Source: Streptomyces fildesensis (lineage in GTDB: Bacteria > Actinomycetota > Actinomycetes > Streptomycetales > Streptomycetaceae). From it: a DNA stretch of 64,000 nucleotides. The notes under the pieces are model-generated. The model was not told where the DNA came from and did no database searches. It saw only the letters and a list, made by a program, of their open reading frames with translations. Positions 26,878-35,402 of the stretch are shown here, piece after piece (position 1 is the first letter of the stretch; each line of letters opens with the position of its first letter). The translations under genes were made by a program, and so were the position numbers. The DNA lies in the NCBI RefSeq assembly GCF_016107395.1, contig NZ_JAAIKO010000015.1, forward strand, positions 1-64,000, given 5' to 3'.

Positions 26878-27110
26878 TGGGCGACCGCTGGCACATCGAG
26901 GTGGACCGCACGGTCTGCATCGGCTCCGGCATGTGCGTCAACGCGGCCCCGGACGGCTTCACCCTCGACGGCGCCCGGCAGTCCCACCCCGCCGCCGCCG
27001 AGTCCGACGCCTCGGAACAGGTGCTGGCGGCGGCCGAAGGGTGCCCGGTGGAGGCGATCACGCTCACCCTGCTCGCCACCGGCGAGCCGGTCTTCCCGCC
27101 CGAGGAGTAA
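26877..27110 (+). CDS. 3Fe-4S-type ferredoxin
   Basis: A 77-residue ferredoxin of the P450-partner type. The cluster motif is VCIGSGMCVNAAPDGF (Cys-x5-Cys) and the third ligand lies in AAEGCPVEAI. In this motif the second cysteine of a 4Fe-4S ferredoxin is replaced by Gly, which is typical of [3Fe-4S] ferredoxins that donate electrons to cytochromes P450. It overlaps the ALDH stop by one base. Likely partner: the CYP125-like P450 under the same type of operator. A ferredoxin reductase is not present in the window. Confidence 0.88.
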   Translation: MGDRWHIEVDRTVCIGSGMCVNAAPDGFTLDGARQSHPAAAESDASEQVLAAAEGCPVEAITLTLLATGEPVFPPEE

Positions 27111-27126
27111 CGGAACAGCTGTCCCG

Positions 27127-27157
27127 CCGCAGGTCAGGGACACCTCCTGACCTGCGG
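27127..27157 (+). terminator. Hairpin terminator after the ferredoxin gene
   Basis: CCGCAGGTCAGG pairs perfectly with CCTGACCTGCGG around GACACCT, 16 bp after the ferredoxin stop. Confidence 0.8.
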
Positions 27158-27162
27158 CTGCG

Positions 27163-27200
27163 CACCCGTGCATTACGCACATATGCGTTCTGCACGGGTG
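27163..27200. promoter_or_regulatory. Imperfect palindrome upstream of the ramC remnant
   Basis: CACCCGTGCA ... TGCACGGGTG encloses TTACGCA/TGCGTTC, giving an 18-bp-armed palindrome with two mismatches and a CATA centre. It lies about 75-115 bp upstream of the ramC remnant start and could be an activator (RamR) site or a second hairpin. Not resolved. Confidence 0.4.
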
Positions 27201-27275
27201 TTTCGTTACGGACGCGACTGTTCCCCGTTTCGGCCACGTGAAAATCTCAGCACCTCGAGGCCGGAGGGGGAGGTC

Positions 27276-29354
27276 ATGGACAAGCGGTACGAGGTCTTCT
27301 GCCTAGTCGACAGGTATTTCTAAGGGACCCCGGACCGCTTGTCCACGGGCTCCGGTCCCGACAAGGGATCCGGTGCGTCGCTCTACGAGCCGGCCCAGCG
27401 CCCGGTTCCCGAGGGCTGGCGCACCGGACGCTCCGGTGACTGGCTGCACTTCACGCCGGTGGACGGCACCGGCGTCCCCAGACCCGGATCGCCCCCGCAG
27501 GGGTGGAAGATCCACGTCTCCGCGTGTCTGGAAAACGCCGAGAAGACCATCGCGAAGGTCTGGGACCACTGCGTCCCGCGCGGCATACCGTTCAAGTTCG
27601 TACCCGGCCCCTACTCCCTGCACCTGCGCAACTCCAAGTACGCGGGGCTGGCCGCGCTGGCCGTGGCGGCGGGCGCGTTCGGGACCGGCCGGGTCTACCG
27701 CGCGGTCGCGGCCCTGGTGGAACCGTTGCGCGACGGCCTGGTGCGGCGGGTGGTGGCCCGCGGCCTGGACGACGCCGTACGCGACCCGCACGGCGCGGAC
27801 ACCGCGGTCGTCTCGCGGCTGACCCAACAGGTCGAGATCGCCCGCGACACGTTCGCCGGTCTGGTGATGGTGTCGCGGTCGTTCCTGTTCACCGTCGCGG
27901 GCGCCCTCATCGGGCTGCTCTCGCTGGCACCCGTCCTGCTGCTCGTCGTCGTACCGCCGCTGTTCGTGGGGCTCGGGCTCTTCTGCCTGACGCTCCGGCC
28001 GATGAACCGCCGCCAGGCGGCCTTCCTCACCGCGAACGAGGACGTGGCCGAGAGCCTGGGCGCGATGGCCGCCGGACTCCGCGACATCGCCGCCTGCGGC
28101 GCGGAGGAGCGGATGACGGCGGAGGCCGCGCAGCGGATCGACACCGAATTCCGCGCGTCACGGGTCCTCGCCCGCTGGGGAGTGCTGCGCGCGCTGGCCC
28201 TGGGCGTCGGCGGCCGGCTCCCCGTCGTCCTGCTGCTCGCCTCGGCGCCGTGGCTGCTGGGCAGAGGGGTGACCGCGGGCGCGCTGGTCGGCGCCCTCGC
28301 CTACCTCACCCAGTCGCTGCTGCCCGCACTGCAGGCCCTGACCCAGGGGCTGGGCACGGCCGGCTCGCGCTTCGTCGTCGTCCTCGGCCGCCTGGTACCG
28401 CAGACCGCCGCACCGGACCCGGAGGACGGAGCGCCCGTCGGGGATGCGCCCGTGCCTGCCCCCACGGATGTACCCACCGCCCCCGCCGTGGAGTTGCGCG
28501 GTGTCACCTTCGCCTACGGGGAACTGGCCGAGCCGGTGGTCCGGGAGCTGGACCTCGTGGTGCCGCGCGGCTGCCATCTGGCGGTCGTCGGGCCGAGCGG
28601 GATCGGCAAGTCGACCCTCGCGGGGCTCATCGGGGGGCTGCTGCACCCGGGTGCGGGTGTGGTGGAACTCGGTGGCCGGCCGCTGCGGGAGCAGCCGGCC
28701 ACCGAACTGCCGGGGATGCGGGTGCTGATCCCGCAGGAGGCGTACGTCTTCGCCGGAAGCGTCCGCGACAACCTGTCCTACCTGTGCCCGGGTCCCGAGC
28801 CGGTCCCCGACAGCCGGCTGTGCGCGGCGGCCGGGGCCGTCGGGATGTCGGAACTGCTGGACCGGATGGGCGGGTTGGACGGCATCGCCGAGCCGGGCAC
28901 GTTGTCCCAGGGGGAGCGGCAGCTGCTGGCGCTGACCCGCGCGTATCTGTCGCCCGCGCCGCTGGTGCTGCTGGACGAGGCGACCTGCTATCTCGACCCG
29001 GCGGCGGAGGCCCGTGCGGAACGGGCCTTCGCGCTCCGCCCCGGCGGCGGAGCGCTGATCGTGATCGCGCACCGCATCAGCTCGGCGCGGCGCGCGGACC
29101 AGGTGCTGGTCATGGACGGCACGCATACGGTCTGCGGCGGCCACGAGGAGCTCCTGGAGCGGTCCGCGCTCTACCGGGACCTGGTCGGGAACTGGTCAGA
29201 GCCAGCCGGCCACCCGGGATATTCGTATGGCGTCGACCCGGTTCCGGGCGCCCGTCTTGCGGGTGATCGCGGCCATGTAGTTGCGCACGGTGCCGTTGCA
29301 CAGGTGCAGGACGCGGGCGATCTCGCCGATGGACGCGCCCTCGGCGGCGAGTGA
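27276..29354 (+). pseudogene. ramC'-ramB' fusion: class III lanthipeptide synthetase N-terminus fused to ABC transporter
   Basis: Starts like a RamC/LanKC synthetase: ATG after GGAGGGGGAGGTC, then MDKRYEVFCLVDRYF. An in-frame TAA follows at 27321-27323, where family members have a Tyr or Glu codon. After it the frame continues with typical LanKC N-domain sequence (PEGWRTGRSGDWLHFTPV, QGWKIHVSACLENAEKTI, VPRGIPFKFV, YSLHLRNSKYA). At about 27644 it passes directly into a RamB-type ABC transporter lacking its first helices. The transporter has Walker A VGPSGIGKSTLAG, signature LSQGERQLLALTRA and Walker B LVLLDEATCYLDP. The rest of ramC, ramS, ramA and the ramB 5' end are absent, about 4-5 kb by comparison with ram loci. 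The frame also runs past the usual ramB end into antisense of ramR. SapB cannot be made from this locus. Confidence 0.82.
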
Positions 29355-29807
29355 CAGCACGCTCAACTCGCGGGGGGTCAGCGGAATGTCGGCGGCCTGC
29401 AGGAAATCAAAAGCGAGCGAATTGTCGACGAAACGTTCCCCCGTAGCGACTCTCCTGATCCCACGGACCAGTTCCTCCGGCGGTGCGTCCTTGTTGACGA
29501 ACCCCAGCGCACGCGCCTGCGACGCGCGGCGCAGCAGACCCGGGCGGCTCGCGGTGGCCAGGACGAGCAGGGCACATTCCTGGCCGACCGCGTAGTCCTG
29601 TAACTCCGTCAGTTGGGCCACGTTGCCGTGTTCGGCACCAGGACACTCGACGTCGACCACACACACTTGAGGCCGTAACGACCGAGCGCGTCTCGGTGCG
29701 TTGCGCCATGGCGTGGCCACCACCTCGATGTCGTGTTCCCTGCCCAGCAGCGCCGCGAGCGCGGATCGCATCAGCCATGTGTCATGTACTAGTAAAACCC
29801 GGATCAC
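29196..29807 (-). CDS. ramR: RamR-like LuxR-family response regulator
   Basis: A 203-residue atypical response regulator. The receiver part begins VLLVHDTWLMRSALAALLGRE and has VCVVDVECPGAEHG, with Asp of the usual site plausible. The DNA-binding half is a NarL/FixJ helix-turn-helix (LTPRELSVLSLAAEGASIGEIARVLHLCNGTVRNYMAAIT). RamR activates the ramCSAB (SapB) operon and lies convergent to it, as here. GTG start after GGGGCAAAT. Codon 5 is TTA (29793-29795), so translation needs the bldA tRNA in Streptomyces. The target operon next door is mutated, so this regulator may be an orphan. Confidence 0.82.
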   Translation of the reverse strand: MIRVLLVHDTWLMRSALAALLGREHDIEVVATPWRNAPRRARSLRPQVCVVDVECPGAEHGNVAQLTELQDYAVGQECALLVLATASRPGLLRRASQARALGFVNKDAPPEELVRGIRRVATGERFVDNSLAFDFLQAADIPLTPRELSVLSLAAEGASIGEIARVLHLCNGTVRNYMAAITRKTGARNRVDAIRISRVAGWL

Positions 29808-30049
29808 ATTTGCCCCTTCGAGAACCCCGTGGACCGGACCGTGCGAGCAACCCCATTCGTACCCGCGAAGTCGTCAGGGATGGCCCCGCAATCCGGCCAA
29901 GGAGATGCACGGAGGCGCATTCCGTGCGCCCATGTGCCCCCCGCACGCTGGGAATGTGCGTGCGACAGGGGCCACCTGGGGGTGCCTCCGGCACATCCCA
30001 CCGGCCGGTATCGCCAGGTCCCGGGCGTGCCGTTCCTGAGGCGCCTTTT
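29808..30049. other. Intergenic: ramR promoter and kstR 3' flank
   Basis: No gene seen in these 242 bp. They must hold the ramR promoter. A GCGCCTTTTTCAG sequence lies near the kstR stop but shows no strong hairpin. Confidence 0.5.
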
Positions 30050-30673
30050 TCAGCCGCGCCGCTCCGGCGCCGTCAGGTCGATCAGCCGGCACACGGTTTC
30101 GATGTCTATCTTCACCTGCGCGATGGAGGCGCGGCCGGAGAGCCAGGTCACCAGGGCCGAGTGCCAGGTGTGCTCGATCACCCGGACCGCGGAGAGCTGG
30201 TCGGCGGTGGGCGGGCCGTCCAGGCCCATCGCGTCCAGGATGATCGCGGTGGTGAGCCGGGAGACGGTGTCGACCTCGGGGCTCACGGAACGGTCGGCGA
30301 ACGTCAGGGCGCGCACCATCGCGTCGGCCAGATGCGGTTCGCGCTGCATCGCGCGGAAGGCGCGCATCAGCGTCTCGGCGACCCGGTCGGCCGGCTCGGC
30401 GGTGACCGGCGGACGCTTGCGCAGCGTCTCGTGCATCTGGCCGAGCTGGTCCTGCATGGTGGCGACCAGCAGATGGATCTTGGACGGGAAGTAGCGGTAG
30501 AGCGTGCCGAGCGCGACGCCCGAGTTCTCGGCGACCTCACGCATCTGCACCGCGTCGAAACCGCCGCGGCAGGCGAGCTGCGCGCTGGCGTGCAGGATGC
30601 GACGGCGGCGCGCCTCCTGACGTTCGGTCAGCAGGGGCGACGACGGAGTCGGCGGCTTGGGTTCTGTTGTCAT
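30050..30673 (-). CDS. kstR: KstR-like TetR repressor of sterol catabolism
   Basis: A 207-residue TetR regulator. The helix-turn-helix is GGFDAVQMREVAENSGVALG followed by TLYRYFPSKIHLLVA. The segments DAVQMREVA, GTLYRYFPSK and HLLVA are as I recall for M. tuberculosis KstR. The ligand domain (RAMQREPHLADAMVRALTFADRSVSPEVD) also matches. KstR represses cholesterol genes and is released by CoA thioesters of sterol intermediates. Its own upstream region contains a perfect consensus box (30826), and such boxes precede other catabolic genes in this window. The start was set at the ATG beginning MTTEPK; an upstream ATG eight codons earlier is possible. Confidence 0.88.
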   Translation of the reverse strand: MTTEPKPPTPSSPLLTERQEARRRRILHASAQLACRGGFDAVQMREVAENSGVALGTLYRYFPSKIHLLVATMQDQLGQMHETLRKRPPVTAEPADRVAETLMRAFRAMQREPHLADAMVRALTFADRSVSPEVDTVSRLTTAIILDAMGLDGPPTADQLSAVRVIEHTWHSALVTWLSGRASIAQVKIDIETVCRLIDLTAPERRG

Positions 30674-30825
30674 ATGTCCCATTCCGTGACATTCCATCCG
30701 TAATCCGCGGTCACCGTGGCACTGCGTTGCATGATGGCAGGACAGATGTCGTGGTGCGAATCACCTGGTCCGCCTCATTCGGGGCCGTGCCGCTGCCGGT
30801 AGATTCGGTTCTGAACGTTCGAGTC

Positions 30826-30839
30826 TGAAACTTGTTCTA
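30826..30839. promoter_or_regulatory. KstR operator (TGAAACTTGTTCTA)
   Basis: A full match to TnnAACnnGTTnnA in the divergent region between kstR (start 153 bp left) and the glycosyltransferase gene (start 54 bp right). It probably autoregulates kstR and could also control the rightward operon. Confidence 0.75.
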
Positions 30840-30892
30840 GATTAGCGCGACCGGTTACGCTCCGGCGGAAGTGAGTGAGAAGGGGGCCGGGA

Positions 30893-32197
30893 GTGACCGT
30901 TGAGGCCATGCCACTACGGATCGCGCTGCTCACCTACAAGGGGAACCCCTTCTGCGGGGGCCAGGGCGTCTACGTACGCCATCTCTCCCGTGAGCTCGCC
31001 CGGCTCGGCCACACCGTCGAGGTGATCGGCGCCCAGCCCTATCCGGTGCTCGACGCCGTCGGTGCCGGAGTGACCCTCACCGAGCTGCCCAGCCTGGACC
31101 TGTACCGGCAGCCGGACCCGTTCCGCAATCCCCGGCTCGGCGAGTACCGCGACTGGATCGACGCGGTCGAGGTCGGCACGATGTGGACCGGTGGCTTCCC
31201 CGAGCCGCTGACGTTCTCGCTGCGCGCCCGGCGCCACCTGGCGGCCCGGCGCGGCGAGTTCGACGTGATCCACGACAACCAGACGCTCGGCTACGGGCTG
31301 CTCGGGCTCGGCACCCCGCTGGTCACCACGATCCACCACCCGATCACCGTCGACCGGCGGCTGGACCTGGCCGCGGCGCCCGACTGGAAGCGCCGGCTGT
31401 CGGTGCGCCGCTGGTACGGCTTCACCCAGATGCAGAAGCGCGTCGCGCGCCGGCTGCCGTCCGTGCTGACCGTCTCCGGCTCCTCCCGCGCCGAGATCGT
31501 GGAGGACCTGGGGGTGCGGGAGGACCGCGTCCACGTCGTCCACATCGGCGCCGACACCCGGCTCTTCTCGCCGGACGCCTCGGTGCCCGAGATCCCCGGC
31601 CGCATCGTCACCACCTCCAGCGCCGATGTGCCGCTGAAGGGCCTGGTCCACCTCGTCGAAGCGCTCGCCAAGCTCCGCGCGGAGCGACCCGACGCGCATC
31701 TCGTCGTCGTCGGCAAGCGCGCCGAGGACGGGCCGGTCGCCGCCGCCATCACCCGGTTCGGCCTCGAAGGCGCCATCGACTTCGTCAAGGGCATCACCGA
31801 CGCCGAACTCGTCGACCTCATCCGCGGTGCCGAGGTCGCCTGCGTTCCCTCGCTCTACGAAGGCTTCTCGCTGCCCGCCGCCGAGGCGATGGCCACCGGC
31901 ACCCCGCTGGTCGCCACCACCGGAGGCGCGATCCCCGAGGTCGCCGGGACCGACGGCGAGACCTGTCTCGCCGTACCGCCCGGTGACGCCGGCGCGCTCG
32001 CCACCGCCCTGGGCCGGCTGCTCGGGGACGCGGACCTCCGGCGCCGCCTCGGCGTGGCCGGCCGGCAGCGCGTCCTCAGCCGCTTCACCTGGGAACAGGC
32101 CGCCATCGGCACGGCCGAGCACTACCGAGCGGCGATCGCCGCCCAGTCCGCCGCCCCCGCCCCGACCCACCGGACGAAAGCAGAGGCTCCGTGCTGA
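30893..32197 (+). CDS. Family 4 glycosyltransferase
   Basis: A 434-residue GT-B glycosyltransferase of the GT4 type. The N-domain has LLTYKGNPFCGGQGVYVRHLSRELARLGHTVEV, with the glycine-rich acceptor loop. The C-domain has VVHIGADTRLFSPD, LVVVGKRAEDGPV and the E-x7-E motif VPSLYEGFSLPAAEAMATGTPLV. Characterised GT4 enzymes use UDP- or GDP-sugars with retention. GTG start with AAGGGGG upstream. It begins an operon with overlapping methyltransferase and alpha-alpha toroid genes. The KstR box 54 bp upstream suggests sterol-linked control, but that could be only kstR autoregulation. Sugar acceptor unknown. Confidence 0.87.
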   Translation: MTVEAMPLRIALLTYKGNPFCGGQGVYVRHLSRELARLGHTVEVIGAQPYPVLDAVGAGVTLTELPSLDLYRQPDPFRNPRLGEYRDWIDAVEVGTMWTGGFPEPLTFSLRARRHLAARRGEFDVIHDNQTLGYGLLGLGTPLVTTIHHPITVDRRLDLAAAPDWKRRLSVRRWYGFTQMQKRVARRLPSVLTVSGSSRAEIVEDLGVREDRVHVVHIGADTRLFSPDASVPEIPGRIVTTSSADVPLKGLVHLVEALAKLRAERPDAHLVVVGKRAEDGPVAAAITRFGLEGAIDFVKGITDAELVDLIRGAEVACVPSLYEGFSLPAAEAMATGTPLVATTGGAIPEVAGTDGETCLAVPPGDAGALATALGRLLGDADLRRRLGVAGRQRVLSRFTWEQAAIGTAEHYRAAIAAQSAAPAPTHRTKAEAPC

Positions 32198-32934
32198 CCG
32201 TCGACTTCTCCCGTTTCCCGCTCGCCCCTGGCGACCGGGTCCTCGACCTGGGCTGCGGCGCCGGAAGGCACGCCTTCGAGTGCTACCGGCGCGGCGCCAA
32301 TGTCGTCGCCCTGGACCGCAACGGCGACGAGATCCGCGAGGTCGCCAAGTGGTTCGCGGCGATGAAGGCGGAGGGCGAGGCCCCGGCCGGCGCGTCCGCC
32401 GTCGCGATGGAGGGTGACGCGCTCCAACTGCCGTTCCCCGACGACAGCTTCGACGTCGTGATCATCTCCGAGGTCATGGAGCACATCCCGGACGACAAGG
32501 GCGTACTCGCCGAGATGGTGCGGGTGCTGCGGCCCGGCGGCCGGATAGCGATCACGGTGCCGCGCTTCGGCCCGGAGAAGATCTGCTGGGCGCTCTCCGA
32601 CGCCTACCACGAGGTCGAGGGCGGCCACATCCGCATCTACCGGGGCGACGAACTGCTCGGCAAGATGCGCGAGGCCGGCCTCCAGCCCTACGGCACCCAC
32701 CACGCACACGGACTGCACTCCCCGTACTGGTGGATCAAGTGCGCCGTCGGCGTCGACAACGACAAGGCCCTGCCGGTGAAGCTGTACCACAAGCTCCTGG
32801 TCTGGGACATCATGAAGAAGCCGCTGGCCACCAAGGTCGCCGAGCAGGCCCTCAACCCGCTGATCGGCAAGAGCTTCGTGGCCTACGCCACCAAGCCGCA
32901 CACCCCCGTGCTGGATGCGCGGGTGGACGCGTGA
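32191..32934 (+). CDS. Class I SAM-dependent methyltransferase
   Basis: A 247-residue Rossmann methyltransferase. Motif I is VLDLGCGAGRHAFECYRRG (residues 14-32), the acidic motif II is NVVALDRN, and the motif IV region is FDVVIISEVMEHIPDDKGVLAEMVRVLRPGG, typical of the Methyltransf_11 family. GTG start overlaps the glycosyltransferase gene by 7 bases and its stop overlaps the next start (GTGA). Tight coupling suggests that the three products work on one molecule, perhaps a methylated saccharide or glycolipid. Confidence 0.87.
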   Translation: MLTVDFSRFPLAPGDRVLDLGCGAGRHAFECYRRGANVVALDRNGDEIREVAKWFAAMKAEGEAPAGASAVAMEGDALQLPFPDDSFDVVIISEVMEHIPDDKGVLAEMVRVLRPGGRIAITVPRFGPEKICWALSDAYHEVEGGHIRIYRGDELLGKMREAGLQPYGTHHAHGLHSPYWWIKCAVGVDNDKALPVKLYHKLLVWDIMKKPLATKVAEQALNPLIGKSFVAYATKPHTPVLDARVDA

Positions 32935-34040
32935 CGAGTCCGGGGCGCACCGAACACCTCGTCCTGCCCGGAGTCCTCACCGCCGAGCAGGCCGAACTGA
33001 CCGTGGCCGGCATCTCCGCGATCCAGCGGGCCGACGGCGCCATACCGTGGTTCACCGGCGGGCACCTCGACCCGTGGGACCACGTCGAGGCGGCCATGGC
33101 TCTGGACGCGGCGGGCGAACACGGCCGCGCCGAGGCCGCGTACCGCTGGCTCGCCGACCGGCAGAACACCGACGGCTCCTGGTACGCGTCCTACTCGTAC
33201 GCCGGAGACGTACCCGGCGCGGACGCGGCCGTCGCGCCGGGCGAGCCCCTCGACCGGACCCGCGAGACCAACTTCGTCGCGTACGTGGCCGTGGGCATCT
33301 GGCACCACTACCTGTCCACGGGCGACGACGCCTTCCTGGAACGGCTGTGGCCGACCCTCTACGCCGCCGTGGAGTTCGTGCTCGCGCTCCAGCTGCCCGG
33401 CGGCCAGATCGCCTGGAAGCGCGACGACGACGGCGGCTTCCCCGAAGAGGCGCTGCTCACCGGCTCGTCCTCGATCTACCAGGCGCTGCGCTGCGCGCTG
33501 GCCGTCGCGGACTACCGCGAGGAGCCGCAGCCCGACTGGGAGCTGGCGACCGGCCTGCTCGGCCACGCCGTGCTGCACCACCCCGAGCGCTTCCTCGACA
33601 AGGGGCGCTTCTCCATGGACTGGTACTACCCGGTCCTCGGTACCGCGCTGCGTGGCCCGGCCGCCAAGGAACGCATCGAGGCGCTCTGGGAGACCTTCGT
33701 GGTGCCCGGCCTCGGGGTCCGCTGCGTCTCGGACCGGCCCTGGGTCACCGGCGGGGAGAGCGCGGAACTCGCCCTCGCCCTGTGGGCGATGGGCGAGTCC
33801 GACCGCGCTGTGGAGATCCTCGCCGACATCCAGCACCTGCGCACCGGGGACGACGGGATGTACTGGACGGGCTACGTCTACGACGACGACGCCGTCTGGC
33901 CGGAGGAACGTACTTCCTGGACGGCCGGCGCACTGCTGCTCGCGGTGGCCGCGCTCGGGGGGGACGAGGCGACCACCGCGGTCTTCGGGGGCGAGCGGCT
34001 CCCGATCGGCCTGGCTCCGGACGACGCGGGCTGCTGCTAG
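32931..34040 (+). CDS. Prenyltransferase-like alpha-alpha toroid protein
   Basis: A 369-residue soluble protein with the helical-toroid pattern of prenyltransferases, terpene cyclases and six-hairpin glycosidases. Repeated Gly/Trp elements are visible: IQRADGAIPWFTGGHLDPWDHV, QNTDGSWYASYSY, TGSSSIYQAL, DDGMYWTGYVYDDDAVWPEER. Aromatic- and Asp-rich loops (DDDDGGF, YDDDAVWPEE) could form an active site. It lacks a signal peptide. GTG start in GTGA overlap with the methyltransferase. Whether it is a lyase, a hydrolase on a glycan or a cyclase cannot be settled. Sharing an operon with a glycosyltransferase favours a glycan substrate. Confidence 0.78.
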   Translation: MTSPGRTEHLVLPGVLTAEQAELTVAGISAIQRADGAIPWFTGGHLDPWDHVEAAMALDAAGEHGRAEAAYRWLADRQNTDGSWYASYSYAGDVPGADAAVAPGEPLDRTRETNFVAYVAVGIWHHYLSTGDDAFLERLWPTLYAAVEFVLALQLPGGQIAWKRDDDGGFPEEALLTGSSSIYQALRCALAVADYREEPQPDWELATGLLGHAVLHHPERFLDKGRFSMDWYYPVLGTALRGPAAKERIEALWETFVVPGLGVRCVSDRPWVTGGESAELALALWAMGESDRAVEILADIQHLRTGDDGMYWTGYVYDDDAVWPEERTSWTAGALLLAVAALGGDEATTAVFGGERLPIGLAPDDAGCC

Positions 34041-34070
34041 GACCGTACGGCCGTGCTGTCAGGAGACCTT

Positions 34071-34100
34071 GCCGCCAGGGCGTGGCCGGGCCCTGGCGGC
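34071..34100. terminator. Perfect 11-bp hairpin between convergent genes
   Basis: GCCGCCAGGGC pairs exactly with GCCCTGGCGGC around GTGGCCGG. It lies between the toroid gene stop and the stop of the minus-strand membrane protein gene, so it can serve both. Confidence 0.8.
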
Positions 34101-34134
34101 CTGCCGTTCGGCCGGTTTCTTCCGTGCTGCCGGA

Positions 34135-34422
34135 TCAGGCCCGATTGACCCGGCCGGCCACGGCATGGCCGATGACCAGGTAGACCACGGCCGGAAGGCC
34201 GTAGTTCAGCACGGTGCGGAGTTTGTCCGAATCCATGGTGAACAGGTCGAGGGACCAGCCCGCGAGCCAATTCGCCGAATTGTGGATCCAGTTGACCAGG
34301 TCGTTGGCCTTGTTGGCGTCGAGCAGATACATGAGTATCCACAGGATCAGGATCAGGGCCGCGACATCTGCGACGATCAGAATGATCGCCGCTGCGGGAT
34401 TGCCTCGGTAGCGTCTGGACAT
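34135..34422 (-). CDS. Small two-helix membrane protein (hypothetical)
   Basis: A 95-residue protein with a hydrophobic helix AAAIILIVADVAALILILWILMYLL (residues 10-34). A polar amphipathic loop follows with Asn/Trp (DLVNWIHNSANWLAGWSLDLF), then a second helix (GLPAVVYLVIGHAVAG) near the C-terminus. The start ATG follows GGCGAGGG. No family recognised. It is divergent from the mycothiol-type enzyme gene. Confidence 0.72.
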   Translation of the reverse strand: MSRRYRGNPAAAIILIVADVAALILILWILMYLLDANKANDLVNWIHNSANWLAGWSLDLFTMDSDKLRTVLNYGLPAVVYLVIGHAVAGRVNRA

Positions 34423-34505
34423 AGCCCTCGCCTTGCCCCGTTAGGCTGGTTGAAACTGCTGGTGGAAAATCCTTTCGATATGAAGTAGACGAGGGATGGC
34501 GGCGC

Positions 34506-35285
34506 ATGGCCTGGCTGGAGCACGAGGCGTACTGCACGGCGATCGTCGAGGAGACCGCCCGGCTGCGTGACACACTCCGCGGTTCCGACCCCGGCGCCAA
34601 GGTGCCGACCTGCCCGGGCTGGACCCTGCACGAACTGGCGGCCCACGTCGGCCAGGCGCACCGCTGGGCGGAGACGATCGTCGGCACCAGGGCCGAGAAG
34701 TACCTCCCCGAGAACCAGGTGCCGGACTACGAGGCACCCGCCGGCGAGAAGCTCGACAGCTGGCTGGCCGAGGGCGCCGAGCGGTTCGCCGCCACGCTGC
34801 GCGAGTCCGGCCCCGAACTGCCGGTCTGGACCTGGGCGCGGCCGCAGCAAGCCGGCTTCTGGGCCCGCCGGATGGTCCTGGAGACCCTGGTGCACCGGGC
34901 GGACGCCGCGCTGGCCACCTGGAGCGAGTACCACGCGCCGGCCGAGCTGGCCGCCGACGCGATCGACGAGTGGCTGGAGATCATCACCGATCCGTTCGCC
35001 GTCGAGCAGACCCCGGAGCTCGCGGAACTGCGCGGCCACGGACAGACCCTGCACCTGCACGCCACCGACAGCCCGGCCGGACTGGTCGCCGAATGGGTGA
35101 TCGAACGCGGCCCGGAATCCGTCACCTGGCGGCGCGAGCACGCCAAGGGCGACGTGGCGCTGCGCGCTCCCCTCACCGACCTGCTGCTCGCCTTCTACCG
35201 GCGGCTGCCGCTGGACAGCGACCGCGTGCAGGTGCTCGGCGACCGCGAGCTGCTGGACCACTGGCTGGCCCGTACGGCGTTCTGA
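34506..35285 (+). CDS. Maleylpyruvate isomerase-family mycothiol-dependent enzyme
   Basis: A 259-residue protein of the MDMPI/DinB-like family. The N-terminal helical domain has the family block VPTCPGWTLHELAAHVGQAHRWAETIV, whose His (HELAAHVGQAHRW) helps coordinate the metal. A catalytic arm FWARRMVLETLVHRADAALA follows. The C-terminal part is the second MDMPI domain. Family enzymes use mycothiol, the actinobacterial thiol, to isomerise or detoxify electrophiles. Single-gene unit; the exact substrate is not readable. Confidence 0.82.
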   Translation: MAWLEHEAYCTAIVEETARLRDTLRGSDPGAKVPTCPGWTLHELAAHVGQAHRWAETIVGTRAEKYLPENQVPDYEAPAGEKLDSWLAEGAERFAATLRESGPELPVWTWARPQQAGFWARRMVLETLVHRADAALATWSEYHAPAELAADAIDEWLEIITDPFAVEQTPELAELRGHGQTLHLHATDSPAGLVAEWVIERGPESVTWRREHAKGDVALRAPLTDLLLAFYRRLPLDSDRVQVLGDRELLDHWLARTAF

Positions 35286-35402
35286 ACGGCCCGGACGGCC
35301 GCCGATGATCCGTGCGGCGGTTCCGGCGGCCCGAGTGGCGGGGGTGTGCCGGCCGGGTGATCCTGCGAGGACGTGTGCCCCGTACGTCCTCGGAGGTCGA
35401 CC

